Below are positions 1 through 7,420 of a stretch of 64,000 nucleotides of DNA, one piece after another. Numbering within the stretch: position 1 is the stretch's first letter; every line of letters starts with the position of its first letter. A program made the translations under genes and the position numbers. The DNA lies in assembly GCA_951813065.1 (NCBI GenBank), contig CATOTH010000009.1:310001-374000 (forward strand). The letters are read 5' to 3'. The notes below the pieces were generated by a model that saw only the letters and a list, made by a program, of their open reading frames with translations, searched no databases and was not told where the DNA came from. The DNA is from an uncultured Bryobacterales bacterium (GTDB lineage Bacteria; Acidobacteriota; Terriglobia; Bryobacterales; UBA6623).

Positions 1-2854
1 TGGGATGGTAGGGCGGACCGCTCTGCAGTTGCGTGATGAACGAAATCTGCCATCCGCCAAGAATCGCATCCGCCGGTCCCTTAAGCTTGCCGAGAAACTT
101 GCGGTTCGCGCCGAACGGCAGATCCCAGACGACGCTGGTCACAAAGCGCTGCGGCACGTCGTGGTCCGCCGGCCCGTACTTGAGAAAGGGTCCCCCGATG
201 TCGCGGTCGACGCTGGAAACGTCAAAGGCGCGGGACCAAACGTAGGACGCTGAGAAGGCCAAGCCCGCCGAATAGCGTTTTTCCAGGCGCGTCTGCCAGG
301 AATGGTAGTTGGACGTGCTGTACGCATTGTGCAATTCGATGGTGGGGCCCACGAACGGAGGGCGATCCGCAGGCATCGGGAATCCCCGCGTGCGGCTGAT
401 CAAGTGCGTTCCCATCTTGCCCACGTAACCGGTCTCGAGGATCAGGTCCTTCGCCAGGCTGTATTGGATCATGAAGTTCATCTGTTGCTCGTAGGGCCAG
501 TCTTGGTTCGAGTCGAAGCCGACCGCGAACCAATCCCGAGGCCCGATCGCACTGAGGGTCTCCAACGGTTGGAAGGCGCTGTCGATCGGGCCAGCCCCGG
601 CGGTTCGCCGGATCGAGAACGGCGGCTGGGTCAGCATGAGCTCGGCGAGGTTCCCGTTCGCCGTCGTCAGGAAGTACAAGCCGTAGCCGGCGCGAATCAC
701 CAACCCGTCCACGGGCGGCCGCCAAGCCAACCCGATCCGGGGACCGAAGTTTGTCCGGTCGGTATTGACCATCGACGGGGCCAGCCCCAGCTCTCCGCTA
801 GGCACCAGCCAGTCCTGGACCAGAGGGTAGATGTGTTGGAAACCCGGAGCGTTGGTCGCCTCAGTGCGTGGATCACCGTCTCCGTTCAGATCCGCGAAGA
901 TCAGCCTTCCCGTGTCGGGGTCGACCGAGGCTCCGCCAGCGATCGCGGTTGGGAACATGTTCAGTTCGTAGCGCATCCCGAGGTTGATCGTCAGCCGCGG
1001 ATGAACCTTCCAGTCGTCCTGCAGGAAGTAGTGGAAGTTCCGGTAATCGACGCCCGTCAAAGTGGTGGGTATCGCTTGGTTGGCGTTGGTGATCTCGCCC
1101 ATCACGAAGTCCGACCAGGGTGTTCGCCTGAACGATGTGCGGGTGCCATTCATGTTGTAGTTGCCCCGTGCGAATAGGGCGAGGCGGGTGCGGATATCCT
1201 GTGTGTAGAAGTCGATCCCTCCCTTGATCGAGTGATTGCCCTTGATCCAGGTCAGGTTGGCGAGCCAGGAGTGCGTTGGGTAGGTCAACTCGAGAGGGTC
1301 CCGCGTGCCCTCCATGCGCAGGAAATTGCCACCGATGAGCCGGAGTTGCGGAGTACCCGGGTAGAACTGCGCCCCAAACTCACTGCCCTGTATCCCCGAC
1401 TCCAAGACATGATTCGTGCAATTGTCTTCCGCGAAGCACTGCTGTCCGACGACCGAGAACGTGTCGTAGTCGACTCGCGAATACTGCGCGGTGAGGAGCA
1501 GGGTCGGCGAAAACGTATGGGTCCAATGCCCGACGTACTGGCTGCTCCCGATGTCGATTCTTTGGTCAGCGAGGAGATAGGGTTGCGACCCCAGACCCGG
1601 GTTGGATTGATCCCGGCGATGGCCGAAGTAACGGAAGTAAACCCGGTCGCTTTCGCTGAAATGATGATCCACTCGAACGCCGACTTGATCGCTATCTTGG
1701 GAAGTCTTTGGAGCGGACGTGGTCAGGGCGCCTTCGGGGTTGCCTACGGGCCACCATCCGCGGAAGTAGTTGTAGCTCGAATGCCAGCGCCAGGCAGGGA
1801 CGACATTGTTGGGGAACTGCGTGTTGCCAGAGGTTGGATCGACGATCCGTTGGACGCCGGGCGACTGCGAGAAGTCGGCTTCCATCTCCAGCGCCGTCGG
1901 AAACCGGTCTCTTCTCTCCGTCCCCTGACGCAACCGGTTGGCCTCGTAATGCCCGAAGAAGAAGGTCCTGTTCTTGACGATCGGACCACCGATCGTTCCG
2001 CCGAACTGGTTCCGCTTGAGGTTCGAGTCGGCTGACTCCGGATCGGCCAACTGGTTTTGGAAGAATGTGTTCGCGGCGAAGATGTCATTCCGGAGAAACT
2101 CGAACAGGTTGCCCCGGAATTGGTTGTTTCCGCTCTTGGTTACGACATTGACCACCGCGGAACCGCGCCCGTGCTCGGCGCTGTAGCTGCTCGTCTGGAT
2201 GGAGAATTCCTGGATTGCTTCGATCGAGGGCGCTATCTGCGGCTGGAGTGTGTTCGACGCCTTCGTCATGACGCCTTCGATCATGTAATTTTCTGCGCCG
2301 GGACGCGCTCCATTGATCGAGAATGTTCCCGCCTCGCCGAACATCGACAACCCCTGGCCGCGTGGCGTCACGCCAGGGACCAGCAACGCAAGGTCGGTGA
2401 AGGTACGGCCGTTGAGGGGCAACTCCACGATCTGGCGATTCGTGATGACCTGCGAGACCGTGGGGTCGTTGGTCTGCAGCAACGGCGCTTCGGCAAGCAC
2501 ACTCACGGTTTCAGTGAGACTTCCGACAGGCAGCTGGAAGTCGTGCCGGAGCGTCTGGCTGATCTCAAGGGTGATTTCCGTTTCCACCGCCTGAAAGCCT
2601 GCCGCTTCGGCCCTTACCAGGTAAGCCCCAACTTGCAATCCTGGAATGTCATAGTTGCCCGTTGCGTCGGTTTCGAAGTCACGGGCGATATTGGTCGACT
2701 GGTTGGTGGCGATGACGCGTGCGCCTGGAATGACGGCACCTGACTCGTCGTTGATCGTGCCTACAACCCGGCTATCTTGGGCAAGCAAAGAGCTGCAAAC
2801 GATCAGCCATCCGCCCACCGTTGTGATTCGTGTGAGCCAACGATTCTTGGTCAT
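1..2854 (-). CDS. Oar-like TonB-dependent outer-membrane receptor (3' end outside window)
   Basis: The minus frame is open from ATG 2854 to the window edge (951 codons), so the C-terminus is missing. The start has a strong ribosome site (GGAGGAAGAA directly upstream) and a hydrophobic signal peptide ending near SSLLAQ. A carboxypeptidase-regulatory-like fold follows (VVGTINDESGAVIPGARV), then a plug-like region (VELPLNGRTF, FSINGARPGAENYMIEG) and a long aromatic-rich barrel with NLGMRYEL and GPRIGLAWRP. This order is typical of Oar/SusC-like receptors of Acidobacteriota, thought to import or bind oligomeric substrates with TonB energy. The substrate cannot be read. The gene has its own promoter (2965-2993) and no co-directional neighbour upstream. 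Confidence 0.88.
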   Translation of the reverse strand, partial: MTKNRWLTRITTVGGWLIVCSSLLAQDSRVVGTINDESGAVIPGARVIATNQSTNIARDFETDATGNYDIPGLQVGAYLVRAEAAGFQAVETEITLEISQTLRHDFQLPVGSLTETVSVLAEAPLLQTNDPTVSQVITNRQIVELPLNGRTFTDLALLVPGVTPRGQGLSMFGEAGTFSINGARPGAENYMIEGVMTKASNTLQPQIAPSIEAIQEFSIQTSSYSAEHGRGSAVVNVVTKSGNNQFRGNLFEFLRNDIFAANTFFQNQLADPESADSNLKRNQFGGTIGGPIVKNRTFFFGHYEANRLRQGTERRDRFPTALEMEADFSQSPGVQRIVDPTSGNTQFPNNVVPAWRWHSSYNYFRGWWPVGNPEGALTTSAPKTSQDSDQVGVRVDHHFSESDRVYFRYFGHRRDQSNPGLGSQPYLLADQRIDIGSSQYVGHWTHTFSPTLLLTAQYSRVDYDTFSVVGQQCFAEDNCTNHVLESGIQGSEFGAQFYPGTPQLRLIGGNFLRMEGTRDPLELTYPTHSWLANLTWIKGNHSIKGGIDFYTQDIRTRLALFARGNYNMNGTRTSFRRTPWSDFVMGEITNANQAIPTTLTGVDYRNFHYFLQDDWKVHPRLTINLGMRYELNMFPTAIAGGASVDPDTGRLIFADLNGDGDPRTEATNAPGFQHIYPLVQDWLVPSGELGLAPSMVNTDRTNFGPRIGLAWRPPVDGLVIRAGYGLYFLTTANGNLAELMLTQPPFSIRRTAGAGPIDSAFQPLETLSAIGPRDWFAVGFDSNQDWPYEQQMNFMIQYSLAKDLILETGYVGKMGTHLISRTRGFPMPADRPPFVGPTIELHNAYSTSNYHSWQTRLEKRYSAGLAFSASYVWSRAFDVSSVDRDIGGPFLKYGPADHDVPQRFVTSVVWDLPFGANRKFLGKLKGPADAILGGWQISFITQLQSGPPYHP

Positions 2855-2964
2855 TTCTTCCTCCTGCAATGCGAATCAAGGGCGAGGAATCGATGTTCTG
2901 TGCAGCGCTTTGGGTGCCGCTGATAGAGATTCCTCCTGATACCTCCAATCCGTATTGCAAGTGA

Positions 2965-2993
2965 AGTACAGCATCGCAATGCGTGCATGTCAA
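2965..2993 (-). promoter_or_regulatory. Sigma70-type promoter of the Oar-like receptor gene
   Basis: On the minus strand a perfect -35 box TTGACA (2993-2988) is followed by a 17-base spacer and a -10 box TGTACT (2970-2965, 4 of 6 to consensus). The predicted start of transcription leaves a leader of roughly 100 bases before ATG 2854. The -35 box lies inside a palindrome, which suggests repressor control. Confidence 0.55.
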
Positions 2994-3017
2994 GTGACAT
3001 TGCATGTTGGCACATGC
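2987..3017. promoter_or_regulatory. Two adjacent palindromes over and upstream of the -35 box
   Basis: ATGTCA-ag-TGACAT (2987-3000) is a perfect inverted repeat covering the -35 hexamer. GCATGT-tggc-ACATGC (3002-3017) is a second perfect one right behind it. Both share the half-site element ATGT/ACAT. This is what an operator for a dimeric regulator looks like; the regulator is not identifiable here. Confidence 0.45.
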
Positions 3018-3625
3018 TTTGCTATAGATGCTGTTGTCTGACATCGATCGCCTTGAAAAGAAAGATACTTAGTGCTGTTGAGATCCGCCAGTCGCCCGTA
3101 ATTCAGACACACGGCAAAGGGAGAATCGCTTCCAGGACTCGCGAGAATGCTGTAACGTCCGATAGCAGTGAATGCAACTGCAGTATCGAGTAATTCATCG
3201 AGAGGCCCTCGTCAGTGGAACAAGAGGCGGCGAGCGAGCGGGACGGTTCGCGTGGAATGACACCGGAACTGCGTTGCCCGTAAGGACAAGAAGGCGATCT
3301 TGGACTCGCCGGCGCAGGGTTCGGGAACTGCTCGCAGACATGGGCACGAAAGGGTACTGCTTGCCGGACGGTTGGCGACTTCGAGGAGTACCGATGCTGC
3401 GGTCGGTGCTCGGGGAGGAAATGGGGGTCGAAGGGGCGCGGTCGAACGACAATCAGACTCCTATATCAATACGGCTATTCGGTGGGCGCGCTAGATTTCA
3501 AACGGCGCACACCGCAAGCATTGCGGGCAGCGCTACCTCATTGATGTGACGGAGTCTCCCTCAATTGAGTAAATCCATCTAAAGCAATTGCGTTTGATCA
3601 ATCACCCGGAGAAGAAAGTGGATAA
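3018..3625. other. Intergenic region without recognisable gene
   Basis: Short overlapping open frames occur on both strands, but none has a ribosome site, a signal peptide or recognisable protein-like composition. No tRNA or terminator was seen. It lies between the receptor promoter and the left end of the IS. Confidence 0.4.
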
Positions 3626-3643
3626 CAGCCTGTTGGAAAAGTC
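3626..3643 (+). repeat. Left terminal inverted repeat of the IS1182-like element
   Basis: CAGCCTGTTGGAAAAGTC. It matches the inverted sequence at 5094-5111 in 12 of 18 positions and lies about 55 bases before the transposase start. Confidence 0.45.
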
Positions 3644-3696
3644 ACTCGATTAATGATCCATGAAATAGCAATTAGAAATCGCCAAGAATTATAGTC

Positions 3697-5100
3697 ATGG
3701 CGATGGGCACCCTCGAACCCGGGCAGACCCCGATGTTCCTCACCCCCGGCCAGCTGCCCGAGGCCCCGACAGCGCCCTTCTTCGACAAGCTCAACGAACT
3801 GCTCGCCCAGATGGGCTTCGACGCCTATGTCGAGCAGCTCTGCCGACCCTTCTATGCCGAGCGCATGGGACGTCCCTCGCTGGCCCCCGGCGTCTGCTTC
3901 CGGCTGCTGCTGCTCGGCTACCTGCTGGGCATCGACTCCGAGCGCGGCATCGCCCTGACGGTTGCCGACTCGCTCGGCCTGCGGCGCTTCCTCGGCTACG
4001 AGCTGTAGCAGAGCCCGCCCGACCACTCGACGCTCTCGCGCACCCGGCGGTGGATCAGCCTTGAGACCCACGAGCAGGTGTTCGCCTGGGTGCTGCAGCG
4101 GCTGCGCGAGGCGGGTCTGGCCGACGGGCGGACGGTGGCGGTGGACGCCACGATGCTGTTCGCCAACGCGGCGTTGCAGACCTTGCGGCGCAAGGACAGC
4201 CAGGCGGGGTGCCGGGAGTTCGTGGAGGAGCTGGCAGCGGCGGCCGGGGTGCCGACGCCGACCTTGACGGAGTTGGCGGCCTTCGACCGCAAGCGCAAAG
4301 GCAAGACGCTGTCGAACCCGGAGTGGGAGTCGCCCACGGATCCGGATGCGCGGGTGGCGAAGATGAAGGCTGGGACGACGCACCTGGCGCACAAGGCGGA
4401 GCACGCGGTGGACTTGGAGAGCGGGGCACTGGTAGGCGTGACGCTGCAGGCAGCGGACCGAGGCGACAGCGCCACGCTGGGGACGACGCTGGAGGCGGTG
4501 GAGACAGCCCCAGGGGAGGGGCCGGAACAGGTGGTGGCGGACAAGGGTTACCACAGCGATGGGGTGCTGCTGGGGCTGGAGGAGGCGGGGCAGGCAGCGC
4601 ACATTCCGGAGCCGCGGCGGGCGGAGCGGGATTTCGAGGGTAAGCCGGAAACGGAGCGGGTGGTGCAGGGCAACCGGGAGCGTCTGGCGAGTCCGGCCGG
4701 CAAGCGCCTGCAGAAGCTGCGGACGGAGAAGGTCGAGCGGTCGATGGCCCACCTGTACGAGACAGGCGGGATGCGGCGGCTGTACTAGCGGGGGCGGGCG
4801 AACAGCCGCAAGCGGCTGCTGGTACAAGCCTGCGGATTCAACCTGGGAGTGCTGATGAGGTCGGTCACAGGGATCGGCACGCCCCGCACGCTGCAAGGAC
4901 AGGGGGATCAACCGGCTGCCCACCAGATAGCCCCCGGCTATGTGCCGTTCCGGAGGACCTGGAGCGGCCTTCTGGACACGGTCAGGGGCCTGTGGGGCCT
5001 CCGTGCGAGGAAACTGCCCGGAAATCGCCGCGGAACTCGCGTAGGCCATCGAAGGACCACCAGGCAAGGCCGCCGACCGGTGTCGTCGGCAAAGCCTTAA
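3697..5100 (+). pseudogene. IS1182-like transposase with two in-frame TAG codons
   Basis: One frame runs from ATG 3697 to the TAA at 5098-5100 and is interrupted only by TAG at 4006-4008 and 4786-4788. The N-terminal part (MGFDAYVEQLCRPFYAER) resembles the DUF772/InsH N-terminal transposase domain. The middle carries DDE-type landmarks: VDATMLFANAAL, VVADKGYHSDGVL and MAHLYETGGMRR. The C-terminal part (RKRLLVQACGFNLGVLMR) continues in frame after the second stop. Homology-like sequence runs straight through both stops, so two point nonsense mutations explain it best and the enzyme is probably dead. The catalytic core alone (4009-4788) would lack the N-terminal domain. Programmed readthrough is possible but unsupported. 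Confidence 0.75.
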
Positions 5101-5111
5101 ACCACAGCCTG
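5094..5111 (-). repeat. Right terminal inverted repeat of the IS1182-like element
   Basis: Read on the minus strand it is CAGGCTGTGGTTTAAGGC, aligned with the left end at 3626-3643. It overlaps the end of the transposase frame. Confidence 0.4.
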
Positions 5112-5197
5112 ATAAAAGTGGACAAGATTTGTGTCATCGATAACTTGAATTCGAAGATTGAACGGGGTACCATCTAGCAAGAGGAGTCCGTATAGCT

Positions 5198-6487
5198 ATG
5201 CATGCAAGACGATGCGACGGTATCCGGCGCCGGGACATGTTGAAGGTCGGCTCGCTGGCGTTCCTAGGGATGACGCTTCCGGAATGGCAGCGGCTCCGGG
5301 CAAGCGCGGCGGAAGCGAAGTCCTGCATCTTTATCTGGCTTGACGGCGGCCCCAGCCATCTGGACACGTTCGACCTGAAGCCGGATGCCCCGATCGAGAT
5401 TCGCGGCAATTTCAAGCCGATCCCGACGGCGGTGCCGGGGATTCACGTCTGCGAGCATCTCCCGAAGATCGCGCGTCACATGAAGAAGATCGCGGTAGTC
5501 CGGACCGTCACGTCCGCGATCGGGGAGCATGACCAGGCCGGGATCTACCTGAACACGGGGTACAAGCCGACGCCCGCCTTGGTGTATCCCGGTTACGGCG
5601 CCGTGCTCAGCAAGCTCAACGGCGGCAGCGACGCCATTCCCCCGTATATCGCGGCGCCGCACGCCAGGCCCTACATGGGCCCGGGCTACCTGCCGGGTTC
5701 CTTTGGCCCCTTCAATGTCGGAGACGACCTCCGCAAGCACACGCTCAAGGTGCGGGACATGGATTTTCCCATTGGCATGAGCGAGGAACGGATGCGCCGG
5801 CGGCGGAGCATGGTCGAGAAACTCGATTCCTTCCAGCGCTCCGTGGACGAGAGTGCGGCAGCCCGTGACCGCGGAAGCTATTTCGAGCAGGCGTACCGCC
5901 TGGTGACCGCGCCCGCAGCCAAGAGCGCCTTTGACCTGTCCCAGGAATCCGACGCGACACGTAGGCGCTATGGCGCCAAGATCGGGCAGAGTTGCCTGTT
6001 GGCCCGGCGCTTGGTCGAGGGCGGCGCGAAGTTTGTCACCGTGGTGGACGTCGGCTGGGACACGCACTTGAAGATTGACTACAACCTGACCTACGGGTTC
6101 CCCGGTAAGCTGCCCGGGCTGGACGCCGCCCTGAGTTCGCTGCTTGAGGATCTGGAGGAGCGCGGCCTTCTCGAAACGACCTTGGTGGTTGTGATGGGCG
6201 AGTTTGGGCGTACGCCGAAGATCAACCCGCGTGGCGGCCGCGATCACTGGCCCGGGGCGAATTCGATGCTGTTTGCCGGTGGAGGGGTCCTGGGTGGCCA
6301 GGTGATTGGCAGAACAGACGCCCGCGGTGAACTACCGGCCGAAAACCCCGTCTCGCCGGAGGATCTGGCCCGCACACTCTACACGTTGCTCGGCGTCAAT
6401 CCGGACCAGACGTTCGAGACGTCCGATGGCAGGCCGATCCAGCTGGTTCATGGTGGGCGCGTGATCCGGGAGTTGATGACGGGCTGA
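5198..6487 (+). CDS. DUF1501 family Tat-exported protein
   Basis: This 429-residue protein starts at ATG with AGAGGAG upstream. The leader has a twin-arginine-like stretch (IRRRDMLKVGSLAFLG), so export in folded form is likely. Family landmarks follow: FIWLDGGPSHLDTFDLKP near residue 50, LARRLVEGGAKFVTV and WDTHL in the middle, and VVVMGEFGRTPKINPRGGRDHWP toward the end. DUF1501 proteins resemble the alkaline phosphatase/sulfatase fold, but their reaction is not established. It is first in a four-gene run, 3 bases before the WD40 gene, and is probably co-transcribed with the cytochrome-like protein two genes on. Confidence 0.9.
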   Translation: MHARRCDGIRRRDMLKVGSLAFLGMTLPEWQRLRASAAEAKSCIFIWLDGGPSHLDTFDLKPDAPIEIRGNFKPIPTAVPGIHVCEHLPKIARHMKKIAVVRTVTSAIGEHDQAGIYLNTGYKPTPALVYPGYGAVLSKLNGGSDAIPPYIAAPHARPYMGPGYLPGSFGPFNVGDDLRKHTLKVRDMDFPIGMSEERMRRRRSMVEKLDSFQRSVDESAAARDRGSYFEQAYRLVTAPAAKSAFDLSQESDATRRRYGAKIGQSCLLARRLVEGGAKFVTVVDVGWDTHLKIDYNLTYGFPGKLPGLDAALSSLLEDLEERGLLETTLVVVMGEFGRTPKINPRGGRDHWPGANSMLFAGGGVLGGQVIGRTDARGELPAENPVSPEDLARTLYTLLGVNPDQTFETSDGRPIQLVHGGRVIRELMTG

Positions 6488-6490
6488 AGC

Positions 6491-7420
6491 ATGAAGCCCG
6501 CCTCGCTGCTGTTGGCCGTGGGCCTCGTCCCGGCATTGTTGGCGGGCCCTATAGCCGAGGTTCGCTTTTCCCCGGATGGTGACGTCTTGGCCTTGGCGGG
6601 TGGGGAGACCGTCAGGCTTACACGTTTGGTGGGCCCGCCGCGGCACGACGAGGTGCTCTTAACCGGAATTAAGCAGGTCTTCGCGGTCGACTGGAGCGCG
6701 GATGGCGACTGGCTAGCCGTCGGCGGGGGAACACCAGCTCAGTCTGGCAGGGTCGAGCTTTGGAAGCGTGACGGAAAACAGGCCGAGCGCAGCTGGACAG
6801 GGTTCAAGGACCTGGTTTACGGTTTGGGCCTTGATCCGCAGGGTCGGTGGTTGGCAGCGGCCGCAGGGGAGGGGTTCGTGTCGGTGTTTGACAGGGAAAC
6901 CGGGGCAGAGCTGGCCAAGCTGGAGGGCCACACCGGTCCGGTCCTTTGCGTCGAATTCTCCCCCGATGGCAGGATCCTCGCGAGCGGTGCTGCCGACCGG
7001 TCCATCCGGCTGTGGGACACCGAGAGCTGGAACGAGCTGCGGACGCTGCTGAACCACAATGACGCTGTGCACGCCGTAGTCTTCTCTCCGGACGGGCAGA
7101 CGCTCTATACTGCTTCGTTCGATGCCACCGTGCGAATCTGGGATCCGGCTATTGGACGCATGAAGCGGATCAATCGGGGCTTCGGCCGGGGCCTGCTCGG
7201 CATGGCCTACCAGACTGAGGGGCATCGCCTGTTGGCGGGCACTGCGGACGGGCGAGTGTTTCTGGCGGAGGCCGACACGGGCGAGATCGTGGAGGAGATC
7301 ACTTCGATGCCCTCGCGCAGGACCGCATGGGTGCACACAGTCGATGTCTCCGCTGATTCCAATTGGTTCGCCTGGGCGGACAGCGAGGGCCGCTATCAAC
7401 TGAAGAGGGTGCGGCGATGA
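6491..7420 (+). CDS. Exported WD40-repeat beta-propeller protein
   Basis: This 309-residue protein has a short signal peptide (MKPASLLLAVGLVPALLAGP) followed by WD40-type repeats such as VLCVEFSPDGRILASG..IRLWDTES and VHAVVFSPDGQTLYTAS..VRIWDPA, which recur along its length. The length fits one propeller. No catalytic motif was seen, so a scaffold or binding role is likely. WD40 proteins commonly accompany DUF1501 and cytochrome-like genes in Planctomycetota-type clusters. Its stop overlaps the ATG of the next gene (ATGA), which points to translational coupling and a shared complex. Confidence 0.88.
   Translation: MKPASLLLAVGLVPALLAGPIAEVRFSPDGDVLALAGGETVRLTRLVGPPRHDEVLLTGIKQVFAVDWSADGDWLAVGGGTPAQSGRVELWKRDGKQAERSWTGFKDLVYGLGLDPQGRWLAAAAGEGFVSVFDRETGAELAKLEGHTGPVLCVEFSPDGRILASGAADRSIRLWDTESWNELRTLLNHNDAVHAVVFSPDGQTLYTASFDATVRIWDPAIGRMKRINRGFGRGLLGMAYQTEGHRLLAGTADGRVFLAEADTGEIVEEITSMPSRRTAWVHTVDVSADSNWFAWADSEGRYQLKRVRR

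Larger units (their letters stand above)
3626..5111 (+). mobile_element. IS1182-like insertion sequence, about 1.49 kb
   Basis: A single transposase reading frame is flanked by imperfect terminal inverted repeats. The left end reads CAGCCTGTTGGAAAAGTC and the inverted right end CAGGCTGTGGTTTAAGGC, with 12 of 18 positions matching by hand alignment. No clear target-site duplication is visible. The right end lies 86 bases upstream of the DUF1501 start codon, so the element sits in the promoter region of that operon. The family call rests on the transposase, and the ends are less certain. Confidence 0.6.

Noticed and set aside
4006-4788. Alternative genetic code with TAG as sense
   Set aside because: Several intact genes here end in TAG (for example at 19596, 27287, 36235 and 37765), so TAG is a normal stop in this genome.
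3598-5067. 489-codon minus frame opposite the IS1182-like transposase
   Set aside because: It is an antisense shadow of a GC-rich gene. Its translation is Arg/Leu/Gln-rich with no motif, while the plus frame has clear transposase motifs.
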